A stretch of DNA of 64,000 bases from Bacillota bacterium (GCA_023393235.1 JAEWMH010000003.1:1-64000); one strand, 5' to 3'; positions 16,805-25,700 are shown, counted from the first letter of the stretch. Made by a program: numbers and translations. Notes: generated from the letters alone by a model not told the origin.

Positions 16805-17863
16805 TCAGCTCTTGGCCTTGGCCAGCAGATACAGAAAATACGGCGCGCCGATCACCGCCACCACAATCCCCGCGGGCACCTCCGCCGGCTGCAGAATCAC
16901 GCGGCCCAGCGTGTCCGCCGTCAGCAGCAGCAGCGCACCCGACAGCGCAGCCGCGGGAAGCAGCTGCTGGTGGCGTGGCCCGACCAGCGAGCGGGCCAGA
17001 TGGGGGCAGATCAGCCCCACGAAGCTGATCCCACCGGACACCGCCACACACGCGCCGGCGATGCCCACCGCAGCGGACAACAGCAGCACCCGCTGCCGTC
17101 CCGCCGCCACACCCAGGCCGGTGGCGGTATCATCCCCCAGGCTGAGCATATTCAGCACAGGGGCTTTAAACAGGGCAAACGGTACCAGCACCACCAGCCA
17201 TGGAAGCAGCGTAAACACAAACTTCCAGTTGCTGCCCCAGATAGTTCCGGCCATCCACGTGGCGGCAAATTGATATTTCGCCGGGTCGATCCGCAAGGTC
17301 AGCACGATAATTGCCGCATTCAGGCCTGCCGCAACGGCGATGCCCGTCAGAATCAGGCGGGTAGCGGACAACCCCCTGCCCCGTTTATAGGACAGCAGGA
17401 AGATGAGAGCCGCCGCCCCGCCCGCTCCAGCAAATGCCAGAAACGGCAGTAAAAACACCGGCGCTGCCGCCGCAGTCGAAAAAAACGCCACAAACACCAG
17501 CACGGCCAGGCTGGCTCCCGCATTCACCCCGACCAAACCGGGGTCGGCCAGCGGATTGCGGAATACCGCCTGAAACACACACCCGGCTACAGCGAGCCCT
17601 GCCCCCACCAGTACGGCAATTACCATACGGGGCAAACGGAAGTCAAACAAGATCAAGGCCTGCTTCTCCGTGCCCTGGCCCAAAAGGGTTTTGAGCACAT
17701 CCAGGGGAGGCATCCGGGTTTGCCCGGCGTTCAGACTGATGGCGAAGACCACCAGCACCAGTCCCGCCAAAATGCCGCTTACCGCCATAGCCCGTCCAAG
17801 GCGACGCCTTTGCCCTTCATATAAGGAAGCTGTTTTGCCTCCTCCGTCGTTCAACACCTTCAT
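16805..17863 (-). CDS. iron-siderophore ABC transporter permease (FecCD), second
   Basis: A 352-residue FecCD/BtuC-type permease with about nine to ten helices. Family marks are LPRMVIAVLVGAGLAVAG, RNPLADPGLVGVNAGAS and GGISFVGLICPHLARSLVG. Its ATG overlaps the stop of the partner permease (ATGA at 17860-17863), so the two form an obligate heterodimer. The transported compound is probably an Fe(III)-siderophore or haem. No binding protein or ATPase gene adjoins, as with B. subtilis FeuBC, which borrows the unlinked ATPase YusV. Confidence 0.9.
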   Translation of the reverse strand: MKVLNDGGGKTASLYEGQRRRLGRAMAVSGILAGLVLVVFAISLNAGQTRMPPLDVLKTLLGQGTEKQALILFDFRLPRMVIAVLVGAGLAVAGCVFQAVFRNPLADPGLVGVNAGASLAVLVFVAFFSTAAAAPVFLLPFLAFAGAGGAAALIFLLSYKRGRGLSATRLILTGIAVAAGLNAAIIVLTLRIDPAKYQFAATWMAGTIWGSNWKFVFTLLPWLVVLVPFALFKAPVLNMLSLGDDTATGLGVAAGRQRVLLLSAAVGIAGACVAVSGGISFVGLICPHLARSLVGPRHQQLLPAAALSGALLLLTADTLGRVILQPAEVPAGIVVAVIGAPYFLYLLAKAKS

Positions 17864-18912
17864 GCTATTCCCCTCCCGTCTCTACGGGTCAGGTACAGGA
17901 AGAAGGGCACACCTAGCAAGGCAATAATGGCCCCTACTGGCGTTTCCACCGGGGGGTTCACCATGCGCGCCGCCAAATCGGCAAGAGTCATAAGCAAACT
18001 CCCCAGCACCGCCGAACAGGGGATCACCCAGCGGTAATCCACCCCAACCAGCGCACGGGTCACATGGGGCACTATCAAACCGATGAAGCTTACCGCCCCC
18101 GCCACAGAGACGGATGCACCGGCCAGCACAATCACAATCACCGCAGCTGCCGCCTTCACCAACAGAGTCCGCTGGCCTAAGCCCGTCGCCACGTCATCGC
18201 CCAAGCTGAGCAGCGTGACGGACTTGGACAGCAGAAGAGCACCCACCAATGCTGCCCCCATCCAAGGGAGCATGGTGTCCACCTGCAGCCACTTGATGCC
18301 CGCAACCCCGCCTGCAAACCAGAAAGCCAGATCCTGCCCGATCCTATAATAGAGAGCAATGCCCTCACTTAACGCAGCCAGAAGAGCGCTGACAGCGGCT
18401 CCTGCCAGCACCAGCCGGATGGGTGTCATACCACCCCGCCCCGCTGAGCTTAGCCCAAAAACCGTGCCTGCACCCAGCCCCGCTCCCATAAAAGCATACA
18501 GGATCATGTACATAAAAGGAAGTCCCGGAAACATTGCCATACAAATGGCCATCGCCAGTCCGGCTCCCGCGTTCAGCCCCAGAAGACCCGAATCCGCCAT
18601 GGGATTGCGGGTTACTCCCTGCATGATCGCCCCCGCCACCGCCAAGGATGCTCCCACCAATGCCGCACCCAACACACGGGGAAGCCGGATTTCATGAATA
18701 ATTTGGTGCTGGGACAAATCAGGATTGTAATGCAATACCGCTTCCCAAACGGTGCTCCAGGCAATATCCGCCACGCCGAAGGAAATGGAGGCCCCCATTC
18801 CCAACAGCAAAACGGCAAGGCCTGCCGTTAGAATCAAAGAGGCGGCCCATGGCCTTGACCGCAAGGCGGCGGCGTTTGCCGGTTCATGGGCTGTGTTTTG
18901 TGCCACTGACAT
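17860..18912 (-). CDS. iron-siderophore ABC transporter permease (FecCD), first
   Basis: A 350-residue FecCD-type permease with the same marks: LPRVLGAALVGASLAVAG, RNPMADSGLLGLNAGAG and GAVSFIGLIVPHVTRALVG. ATG 18912 is preferred because AAGGAAG lies 7 bases before it; an in-frame TTG at 18930 precedes that site. A Fur-box-like palindrome lies 24 bases upstream, so the pair should be repressed by iron. It is the promoter-proximal gene of a two-gene operon. Confidence 0.9.
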   Translation of the reverse strand: MSVAQNTAHEPANAAALRSRPWAASLILTAGLAVLLLGMGASISFGVADIAWSTVWEAVLHYNPDLSQHQIIHEIRLPRVLGAALVGASLAVAGAIMQGVTRNPMADSGLLGLNAGAGLAMAICMAMFPGLPFMYMILYAFMGAGLGAGTVFGLSSAGRGGMTPIRLVLAGAAVSALLAALSEGIALYYRIGQDLAFWFAGGVAGIKWLQVDTMLPWMGAALVGALLLSKSVTLLSLGDDVATGLGQRTLLVKAAAAVIVIVLAGASVSVAGAVSFIGLIVPHVTRALVGVDYRWVIPCSAVLGSLLMTLADLAARMVNPPVETPVGAIIALLGVPFFLYLTRRDGRGIA

Positions 18913-18935
18913 ACTGGTCTTCCTTTCCAATAACT

Positions 18936-18963
18936 AATAATGAATATCATTATCATTATAATA
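18936..18963 (-). promoter_or_regulatory. Fur box of the permease operon
   Basis: On the minus strand the sequence reads ATAATGATAATGATATTCAT, a close match to the Fur 7-1-7 motif TGATAATnATTATCA and with overlapping half-sites. It sits just upstream of the permease start. Confidence 0.85.
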
Positions 18964-19002
18964 GAAGGTTCCCGGAACACCAAGCGTAATTTCATTTCAT
19001 CA

Positions 19003-19044
19003 TAAAAACGCCGCCTGCTTCCCGGAGGAAACAAGCAGCGCGCT
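19003..19044 (-). terminator. terminator after the L25/Ctc gene
   Basis: On the minus strand GCGCTGCTT pairs with AAGCAGGCGGC and is followed by GTTTTTAT. It lies about 36 bases beyond the L25 stop and separates L25 from the Fur-controlled permeases. Confidence 0.8.
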
Positions 19045-19079
19045 TTATCATCCTATTATAATTCCATAAATCACAGACC

Positions 19080-19664
19080 TTACGCCGTGACCTCCTCTTC
19101 ACTCTCCACCGGAGCCTGCGGCACAGCCACATTCAGGATGGTCACCACTACCTCTTCAGGGGGCAGCAGCGTCTTCACGCCCTCCGGCAGCTGAATATCC
19201 TCTACCAGCAAAGCCCTTCCCTGACGCAGCGGCTCCGGGTCTACCTGAAGCACCGCCGGAATCTGATCCGGCAGACACATAACCTCCAGCTCGTAATGGA
19301 GGAACTGCACCTCCAGCTCCTTATCCTCGGGGGTTACCATCAGCTCCAGCGGCACACTCACCCGGACCGGCTCATTGCGGGTCACCTGGTGGAAAGCCAA
19401 GGATAGGATCCTGCGGCTGAAGCTGTCCCGCTGGATTTCCCGGATAACGGCGGTATCTCGGAACTCCCCCTGAACCTCCAGCTCAATTAGAGTATTGGGG
19501 CGTGTGCTCAAAATCTGCTGTACCTCTTTTTCATTAACCGTAATCGGGGTGCCGGAAAATTTCTTGCCGTACACTACAGCGGGAACGCGGCCTGCCTTAC
19601 GCAATTCGGATTTGGCCGATTTCGTGAATGTGCTGCGCGGTTCTGCCTGAAGCTTGACGAACAT
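19080..19664 (-). CDS. rplY: 50S ribosomal protein L25 / general stress protein Ctc
   Basis: A 194-residue long-form L25 (TL5/Ctc) that binds 5S rRNA on the large subunit. The N-terminal L25 beta-barrel contains RKAGRVPAVVYGKKFSG and the middle has ILSLAFHQVTRNEPVRVSVPLEL, followed by the C-terminal TL5 domain with DIQLPEGVKTLLPPEEVVVTI and an acidic tail. Length is typical of the Gram-positive form. It stands alone here, whereas in B. subtilis ctc lies next to spoVC and prs. Confidence 0.95.
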   Translation of the reverse strand: MFVKLQAEPRSTFTKSAKSELRKAGRVPAVVYGKKFSGTPITVNEKEVQQILSTRPNTLIELEVQGEFRDTAVIREIQRDSFSRRILSLAFHQVTRNEPVRVSVPLELMVTPEDKELEVQFLHYELEVMCLPDQIPAVLQVDPEPLRQGRALLVEDIQLPEGVKTLLPPEEVVVTILNVAVPQAPVESEEEVTA

Positions 19665-20083
19665 AAACTTGTCCTCCCGTCATACAAGATTCGCTGCCTC
19701 TTTTCCGCATACCTTATAAATCTGGAAAAGTGCACCTGTTTCTATTATAACACCAGGAGGGAAAACAGAATCTTCGCTGAACCGGAGCTATCGGCGGATA
19801 CCCGGGTCTGAGAGGGCTCTTGTCCCCTTATCCGGATGTACCGGGTAAATTTGCCGGGTTTCCTTCTGCTTCCACCCGGATCCTCCCTTTTTGCAAAATT
19901 ATCCATCCCTTATCCGGCCTTCGCCCCGACAGAAGCTTCATAGATTTCCTTCCATTTTGGCTCCGCCAAAATGCGAAGCCTTCATCCTTTATCCGGCCCC
20001 CGGCCCGGACCAAGGGATGAAGGATTGAATCCGCTCTCCAAACCCGTTATGATTAGGTAAAATCCACTAACGAGGTAACGCGC
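19665..20083. other. 419-bp gene-free interval with hairpins and short repeats
   Basis: No gene is supported. It holds three CTTATCCGG or TTTATCCGG motifs about 80 bases apart (near 19828, 19911 and 19989). It also has a perfect 9-bp hairpin CATTTTGGC-TCC-GCCAAAATG at 19953-19973, and a wider pairing of CCTTCATCC with GGATGAAGG (19979-20033). The interval is the divergent promoter region of the L25 and YlbL-like genes. Confidence 0.6.
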
Positions 20084-21139
20084 ATGTCCAACAACAGGTC
20101 CTCCTGGAGCAAGGCCCGGCTTGGGGGTACAGTGGCTCTGGCAGCCATTCTGGGATTTTTGCTGTTTTACCCGCTCCCCTATTTCGTGAAAACACCGGGG
20201 TCGGCGGAGGCAGTGAAAACCAGGGTCAGTGTGGAGGGCTCGGATTGGCAGGAAAAAGGGGATTTTCTCTTTACTACCGTCCTCCAGCATATTAAACCGA
20301 GTATTCTGGAATATGCCTTTGTCAGGGTGAAGGAGAAATATACGGAAACCGTTCCTGTGGAGCAGGCCATCGGGAACGTCTCCGATGTTGACGCGTATAA
20401 CCAATTAACGGAATGGATGCGTGTGGACTCGGAGGCCAGCGCCGTGATGGCGGCTTATGACTATTTGAACAAACCTCTTCAAGTGGAGGAAACCGGCGTT
20501 ATCATCCGCTCCTTCCTGAAGGATACCCTGGCCTCCCGCAAGCTTCATGAAGGCGATATTGTTACAGGCATTGAAGGCAAAGCGATTCGCAACTCCGAGG
20601 AGCTGGCGCTTCAACTGAAGAACCGCAAGCCGGGGGATGCAGTGAAGGTCCAGATTCAACGGGGCAAAAAAACGCTGGAGGAAACCGTGACCCTTGTGAA
20701 GCTGGATGACAGCGGCGGAGCCTCCCGGGCGGGCATCGGGTTTTATTTCTCTCCGGTAAGGAAAGCGCTCCCCGACATTCCCGTGAAATTCAAGCTGGAT
20801 GACATCGGCGGCCCCTCCGCCGGTCTGATGCTGACGCTGGACATTGTGTCCAAGCTGGAGCAAAAGGATTACACCCGGGGGCTCAAAATAGCCGGAACGG
20901 GCACCATTGATGCCAAGGGCAATGTGGGACAGATCGGAGGCATCCGTTACAAGCTGGTGGCCGCCAGCCGGGAAGGCGCAGCCTACTTCCTGTGTCCCAA
21001 GGATGTGCTGGCAACCGACGGCAACCAGAAGGAGGCCGAGGCTTTTCTTCAAGGCTATTCCACCAAAATGAAACTGGTCCCCGTCGCCACGCTGAAGGAA
21101 GCGGCTGCTTTCCTGGCCGGGCTGCCGGACCAAGGTTAA
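20084..21139 (+). CDS. YlbL/SepM-type membrane PDZ-Lon serine protease
   Basis: A 351-residue membrane-anchored protease. A helix at about residues 15-33 is followed by an extracytoplasmic PDZ domain (about 135-205) and a Lon-type S16 peptidase domain. The catalytic dyad is Ser245 in GGPSAGLM and Lys290 in GGIRYKLVAA, 45 residues apart as in Lon. In B. subtilis YlbL degrades the division inhibitor YneA after DNA damage, and streptococcal SepM trims a pheromone. The start is supported by GAGG upstream. It is followed at 27 bases by a membrane J-like protein gene. Confidence 0.92.
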   Translation: MSNNRSSWSKARLGGTVALAAILGFLLFYPLPYFVKTPGSAEAVKTRVSVEGSDWQEKGDFLFTTVLQHIKPSILEYAFVRVKEKYTETVPVEQAIGNVSDVDAYNQLTEWMRVDSEASAVMAAYDYLNKPLQVEETGVIIRSFLKDTLASRKLHEGDIVTGIEGKAIRNSEELALQLKNRKPGDAVKVQIQRGKKTLEETVTLVKLDDSGGASRAGIGFYFSPVRKALPDIPVKFKLDDIGGPSAGLMLTLDIVSKLEQKDYTRGLKIAGTGTIDAKGNVGQIGGIRYKLVAASREGAAYFLCPKDVLATDGNQKEAEAFLQGYSTKMKLVPVATLKEAAAFLAGLPDQG

Positions 21140-21166
21140 CTACATGTCAGGAGGATCTAGAAGAGC

Positions 21167-22000
21167 ATGATGGACACAAAAAAGGCGTACGCAACGCTGG
21201 GTTTGGATGAAAATGCCACAGACGAGGAAGTAGAGAAACGGTACACGGTGCTCCTGCTCCGCAGCAAGAAGCAGACAGGAGGACTAGAGCCCGGTTCTCC
21301 TTCTATGGATGAGATTACCAAAGCCTATAACTTCATTAAAGGCATTGCCATTGAGGAAGAGATCCGCAAGAAGGAGCCGAAGAACAAAACCTTCGGGAAA
21401 ATCGAGTATGTGTACGAATATTACCGTTGGCATATTATCGGGACCATCGCCGCGGTGCTTATCGTATTTTTCACTGCCTCCAGTATTATTGAGAACCGCA
21501 GTGAGGAAAAAAGAATCGAACGTGCGGATTTGAAGGTGACTTTTTTCACGGACTATCAGATCCAGGGGGAGCTGGACAGCTTCGAGGTGAAAACCCTGGA
21601 GAAGATGACCGACTGGAAGGATATCCATATCGTCAACCAATATTCGCCCACGGATCCCAAGGATGAATATGGCATGGCCATGATGCAAAAAGCGATTATC
21701 TCCATGGCTGCGGATAAGGCGGATATCTACATTATGGATAAAACCAATTACGCCAGGTTCAGCAAACAAGGTGCGTTCCTCCGCCTGGATGACATTCCCG
21801 CGTTGACATCCGTTCCCCAGGAAAAAAGGCGCACCGGCGAAACCGATACAGGTGAGACGGTCTGGTCGGGCATCGACGTCTCCAACCACCCGGCCATTAA
21901 GGAGTTAAAGCTGCCCGATGTGGAAAAAATCGCCCTAATCCGGGTGAATGCCAACAAAAAGGACAATGCCGTCAAGGTGCTGGAGTGGCTATCCCAGTAA
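21167..22000 (+). CDS. membrane-anchored J-domain-like protein
   Basis: A 277-residue protein. Residues 1-60 resemble a DnaJ J-domain (KKAYATLGLDENATDEEVEKRY ... MDEITKAYNFI) but the HPD motif needed to stimulate DnaK is absent; LLRSKKQTGG stands in its place. A membrane helix, WHIIGTIAAVLIVFFTAS, lies at about 87-106. The C-terminal 165 residues would be outside the cell and contain KADIYIMDKTNYARFSKQG, with no family I recognise. It probably forms an operon with the YlbL-type protease. Because HPD is missing, a chaperone role should not be assumed. Confidence 0.7.
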   Translation: MMDTKKAYATLGLDENATDEEVEKRYTVLLLRSKKQTGGLEPGSPSMDEITKAYNFIKGIAIEEEIRKKEPKNKTFGKIEYVYEYYRWHIIGTIAAVLIVFFTASSIIENRSEEKRIERADLKVTFFTDYQIQGELDSFEVKTLEKMTDWKDIHIVNQYSPTDPKDEYGMAMMQKAIISMAADKADIYIMDKTNYARFSKQGAFLRLDDIPALTSVPQEKRRTGETDTGETVWSGIDVSNHPAIKELKLPDVEKIALIRVNANKKDNAVKVLEWLSQ

Positions 22001-22036
22001 GACTCCGGCCTGGAATAGTAAGATTCTGCCCAGCAG

Positions 22037-22068
22037 CCCCGCCATAACAGGCGGGGTTCTTATTTTTT
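22037..22068 (+). terminator. terminator after the J-like gene
   Basis: CCCCGCC-ATAACA-GGCGGGG followed by TTCTTATTTTTT, 36 bases after the stop codon. Confidence 0.92.
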
Positions 22069-22132
22069 GGGAGCCGTTCTATATGAATGGGCGGAAGGGT
22101 TCCTGCACAGGCTAACATGGAGGTGAATGGAA

Positions 22133-22720
22133 TTGCGCACAGCCCGGTTAATATCAGCCGATATGAAGGGTTTCCTGACCCGTTTGCGGAAGCGGGAACT
22201 CCCATTAATCCTTTTTGCCGTGAGCTTGTTTTTAGTGCTTTTATGGGATATACCGTCCGCCAATGCCGATCCTGTCCAGGATGCCGCGCGATTGGATCAG
22301 ACGGCACAGACGGCCCCCCTAACCCCCATTGTGGGAGAGGAAGAGCTGTATCTGGCTATCCACAAAAAGAGGCATCAGCTTCAGGTTGTGATGAACGGTC
22401 AGGTGCTGTACACCTTCCCGGTTGCCACAGGACGCGGAGATCTCACGCCGGAGGGGGAATTCCGGATCGTGACGAAGGTTCACAAGCCTTATTATATGCG
22501 AAAAAAAATTGCCGGCGGCCATCCTGACAATCCGCTGGGTACCCGCTGGATGGGCTTAAGCATAGACGGCGGTTATAAGTACGGCATTCACGGCACTAAC
22601 CGGCCCTGGTCCATCGGTTTGTCCGCCAGCTCCGGGTGCATCCGCATGCGCAACAAGGATGTGGAATACCTGTACCGGCATATCCCGCTGAAAACCCGTG
22701 TTTTGATTACGGATGACTGA
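22133..22720 (+). CDS. L,D-transpeptidase (YkuD family)
   Basis: A 195-residue enzyme that cross-links or modifies peptidoglycan outside the cell. An N-terminal membrane/signal segment (LPLILFAVSLFLVLLWDIP) ends at a plausible ANA-D cleavage site. The YkuD domain has GRGDLTPEGEF, HGTN and the catalytic SSGCIRM, with Cys in the conserved position. The ATG at 22127 abuts the site GGAGGTGA, so the TTG at 22133 (spacing about 7) is the preferred start. No LysM domain is present, so wall binding relies on the membrane anchor or the catalytic domain. Confidence 0.92.
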   Translation: MRTARLISADMKGFLTRLRKRELPLILFAVSLFLVLLWDIPSANADPVQDAARLDQTAQTAPLTPIVGEEELYLAIHKKRHQLQVVMNGQVLYTFPVATGRGDLTPEGEFRIVTKVHKPYYMRKKIAGGHPDNPLGTRWMGLSIDGGYKYGIHGTNRPWSIGLSASSGCIRMRNKDVEYLYRHIPLKTRVLITDD

Positions 22721-22733
22721 AAGGATTCGTGGT

Positions 22734-23312
22734 ATGAAAAAGGGGTTCCTACAGCCGTGGAAACGGCTCTCTGTACATATTTCCATAGCGGCTGCACTCT
22801 TGGGAGTGCCGTCTCCCGCTGCGGCAGCTCCCCAGCCCGGCGGAATTCCAGTGCCCGTCCAACCCGCCGCCTCGGAAAAGGCGCTTGCCCAAAGCGCTGA
22901 TTTGATTGTGGAGGGGCATCTGGAGGACGGGCAGGAAAACTACCCTACCGGACAGGAAATCTCCGGCAGACGGATCGTCCATTATGTCCAGCGGATTCGC
23001 GTACATGCCGTGTGGAAAGGTTCCGCGGCTTCTCCCGTTAAGCTGCTAACCTCTGGTGTGGAGCCTCTGCCGGATGCCGCGGACCCTCTGAACAAAACCT
23101 ATACCGGACCTCTGGAAGCAGGTGATTACGTCTTTTTCCTGCGGAAAGCCGGTGGCACGGATTATTATACCTTGAACGGCTTATGGCAGGGACTCTATCT
23201 GGTTTATAACGGAAAGTCCGTAGCCCTGGTGGCCAACGGCGGCTTTGCCGCCTTCGATCAATTAAGCCTGGCGCAATTCCAAGGCAAGGTCAAAACCCTG
23301 TCCCAGCCTTAA
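22734..23312 (+). CDS. secreted protein of unknown function
   Basis: A 192-residue protein with a signal peptide (positively charged MKKGFLQPWKR, hydrophobic core, cleavage after AAAA). The mature part has VEGHLEDGQENYPTG and GDYVFFLRKAGG, suggesting a beta-rich extracytoplasmic domain. ATG 22734 follows AAAGGA by 8 bases. It lies 13 bases after the L,D-transpeptidase gene, so a cell-envelope role is likely. I do not recognise a family. Confidence 0.65.
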   Translation: MKKGFLQPWKRLSVHISIAAALLGVPSPAAAAPQPGGIPVPVQPAASEKALAQSADLIVEGHLEDGQENYPTGQEISGRRIVHYVQRIRVHAVWKGSAASPVKLLTSGVEPLPDAADPLNKTYTGPLEAGDYVFFLRKAGGTDYYTLNGLWQGLYLVYNGKSVALVANGGFAAFDQLSLAQFQGKVKTLSQP

Positions 23313-23340
23313 CCCTCCGGTTGATCCGGAGGTTTTTTTT
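23313..23340 (+). terminator. terminator after the secreted protein gene
   Basis: CCTCCGG-TTGAT-CCGGAGG followed by eight T residues, directly after the stop codon. Confidence 0.93.
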
Positions 23341-23437
23341 ATCCTTTTTTTTCATGAAATATACATAGTCGCCAACAATCGAGCCGGACGGAAGACGCTA
23401 TAATGGAAGAAGCATTCGATTGAGAAGGAGAGCCAAC

Positions 23438-24265
23438 ATGTACACGATACTTGAAAAGCGCAAGCTGAACGATGCTGTCGAGCTTCTGGTTGTGCATGCC
23501 CCGTATGTGGCGCGCAAATGCGAGCCCGGGCAATTTGTGATGGTCCGGGTAGAGGAAGGCGGAGAGCGCATTCCCCTGACTATTGCGGATTATAACCGGC
23601 AGCAGCAGTCGGTAACCATTATTTATCAAATCGTCGGCTATTCCACTACCCGGTTGGCGGAAAAGGCCGTTGGCGAAAGCATCTCGGATTTCGCCGGACC
23701 GCTGGGACGCCCGGCAGATATCCATCCCGGCAAGAAGCGGATTCTCGGCATCGGCGGCGGTGTAGGTGCGGCGCCTCTGTACCCCCAGCTCCGCAAGTGG
23801 AAGGAAACCGGAGCCGAGGTGGACGTGATTTTGGGAGGAAGAAGCAAGGATCTGATTATCCTGGAGCAGGAATTCGAGGCCTTCTGCGGCCAGCTTTATA
23901 TGGCAACCAACGACGGCTCCTGCGGCATCCAGGGTTTTGTGACGGATATTCTGAAGCAGCTTTTACATAACGGCCACGTCTATGACGAGGTCATCGCCAT
24001 CGGTCCTCTGCCCATGATGAAGGCGGTAGTGGACATTACCAAACCTTTGGGGATTCCCACCGGGGTATCTCTCAATCCCATCATGATCGACGGCACGGGC
24101 ATGTGCGGCGGCTGCCGGGTCACTGTAGGTGAGGAAACCCGGTTTGCCTGTGTGGACGGTCCGGATTTTGACGGTCTTCTGGTGGACTTCGACGAATGTA
24201 TACGCAGACAGGGCATGTACAAGGAAATGGAAGCCCATGCCTGCCGTATCGGAAGAGGAGCGTGA
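23438..24265 (+). CDS. NfnA-like FAD/[2Fe-2S] ferredoxin-NADP oxidoreductase subunit
   Basis: A 275-residue flavoprotein of the NfnA/sulfide dehydrogenase small-subunit type. It has FAD-binding GERIPLTIADY, NAD(P)-binding GIGGGVGAAPLYPQ, and a C-terminal cluster motif DGTGMCGGCRVTVG ... FACVDGPDFDG with the Asp and three Cys that bind an unusual [2Fe-2S] cluster. With the NfnB-like protein that follows 6 bases later it should couple NADH, NADPH and ferredoxin, by flavin-based electron bifurcation in characterised members. AAGGAG lies before ATG 23438; the in-frame TTG at 23420 is upstream of that site. A -10-like TATAAT lies at 23399-23404. Confidence 0.82.
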   Translation: MYTILEKRKLNDAVELLVVHAPYVARKCEPGQFVMVRVEEGGERIPLTIADYNRQQQSVTIIYQIVGYSTTRLAEKAVGESISDFAGPLGRPADIHPGKKRILGIGGGVGAAPLYPQLRKWKETGAEVDVILGGRSKDLIILEQEFEAFCGQLYMATNDGSCGIQGFVTDILKQLLHNGHVYDEVIAIGPLPMMKAVVDITKPLGIPTGVSLNPIMIDGTGMCGGCRVTVGEETRFACVDGPDFDGLLVDFDECIRRQGMYKEMEAHACRIGRGA

Positions 24266-24271
24266 GGGAGA

Positions 24272-25666
24272 ATGCCTAGAGCGAACATGAGCCCGGTGAA
24301 GGTAGCCATGCCTGAGCAGCCGCCTCTGGTGCGGGGACGCAATTTCCTGGAGGTGGCCCTGGGGTATACGCCCGAACAGGCGATGGAGGAAGCAACCCGC
24401 TGTCTGCAATGCAAGAATAAGCCGTGTGTGAACGCCTGTCCGGTGAACGTGCCTATCCCCGATTTCATCGGCGAAATCGCCGCGGGGAATTTCGAAAGCG
24501 CCTACCGGATCATCAAGCAGGAGAATAATCTGCCTGCCGTATGCGGCCGGGTGTGCCCCCAGGAATCCCAATGCGAAGGAAGCTGCATCCGCGGCAAAAA
24601 AGCCGAACCCGTGGGTATCGGCCGCTTAGAGCGGTTCGCAGCCGACTACGGCATGGTCCACAAGCTGCCGGAGGAGCCTGCACAACCTGCCAATGGCAGC
24701 AAGGTAGCGGTTGTCGGCGGTGGTCCCGCAGGTTTGACCTGCGCAGGGGATCTGGCCAAGCTGGGTTATGAGGTTACGCTGTTCGAAGCTCTCCATGCCT
24801 TAGGCGGTGTGCTGATGTACGGCATTCCCGAGTTCCGCCTGCCCAAGTCCCTGGTGGAGGAGGAAATCGAGAAGGTGGTCAGCCTCGGCGTCAAAATCGA
24901 GCGCAACGTGGTGGTGGGCCGTTCCATTACCGTAGATGAGCTGTTCGAGCACGGCTTCCAGGCCGTATTCGTGGGCAGCGGCGCAGGACTGCCGCGGTTT
25001 ATGCGCATTGACGGCGAAAACTTAAATGGCGTGTATTCCGCCAATGAGTTTTTGACCCGCGTCAATCTGATGAAGGCCTATGACTTCCCCAACAGCCCAA
25101 CACCGGTCCGCATCGGCAAAAAGGTGGCTGTGGTGGGCGGCGGCAATGTGGCCATGGATGCAGCGCGCACCGCTTTGCGGCTGGGCGCCGAGGAGGTTTC
25201 CATCGTGTACCGCAGAGGCATGGATGAGCTTCCCGCCCGCCGGGAGGAAATCCATCATGCCCAAGAGGAAGGCATTCAGTTCAAGCTGTTGGTCAACCCG
25301 GTCCGGATCACCGGTGAAAACGGCTGGGTTACCGGTATGGAATGTGTGGAGATGGAGCTGGGCGAACCCGATGCCAGCGGACGCCGCAGCCCTGTGGAGA
25401 AGGCAGACAGCATCTTCGGTATGGAGCTGGATACGGTGATCATCGCCATCGGCCAAAGCCCCAACCCGCTGATCCGTTCCACCACTCCGGGCCTTTCCAC
25501 CCAACGCTGGGGCGGAATTATCGTGGAGGAAGCCACAATGGAAACCAGTAAACCCCGGGTGTATGCGGGCGGTGATGTGGTGACGGGTGCGGCAACGGTC
25601 ATTCTCGCCATGGGCGCAGGCAAAAAAGCCGCCGCGGCCATCCACCAAACCCTTCAAGGGGCGTAA
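24272..25666 (+). CDS. NfnB-like / homotetrameric glutamate synthase small-subunit type flavoprotein
   Basis: A 464-residue FAD- and NADPH-binding protein. The N-terminal region has cysteines for two [4Fe-4S] clusters: CLQCKNKPCVNACP, and CGRVCPQESQCEGSC. It is followed by the FAD motif VVGGGPAGLTCAG and the NADPH motif VVGGGNVAMDAARTALRLG. These proteins are often named GltA or glutamate synthase small subunit, but pairing with an NfnA-type gene points to NADH-dependent ferredoxin:NADP oxidoreductase. Length matches NfnB. No large glutamate synthase subunit is in the window. Confidence 0.85.
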   Translation: MPRANMSPVKVAMPEQPPLVRGRNFLEVALGYTPEQAMEEATRCLQCKNKPCVNACPVNVPIPDFIGEIAAGNFESAYRIIKQENNLPAVCGRVCPQESQCEGSCIRGKKAEPVGIGRLERFAADYGMVHKLPEEPAQPANGSKVAVVGGGPAGLTCAGDLAKLGYEVTLFEALHALGGVLMYGIPEFRLPKSLVEEEIEKVVSLGVKIERNVVVGRSITVDELFEHGFQAVFVGSGAGLPRFMRIDGENLNGVYSANEFLTRVNLMKAYDFPNSPTPVRIGKKVAVVGGGNVAMDAARTALRLGAEEVSIVYRRGMDELPARREEIHHAQEEGIQFKLLVNPVRITGENGWVTGMECVEMELGEPDASGRRSPVEKADSIFGMELDTVIIAIGQSPNPLIRSTTPGLSTQRWGGIIVEEATMETSKPRVYAGGDVVTGAATVILAMGAGKKAAAAIHQTLQGA

Positions 25667-25700
25667 ACAAAAAATTAATAATCTGAATTGATTAAATATT

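Noticed and set aside
19820..20033. CTTATCCGG repeats and hairpins before the YlbL-like gene were considered as a further repeat family or attenuator.
   Set aside because: Only three short matches at uneven spacing occur, and the hairpins lack a T-run, so they are noted only as part of the intergenic description.
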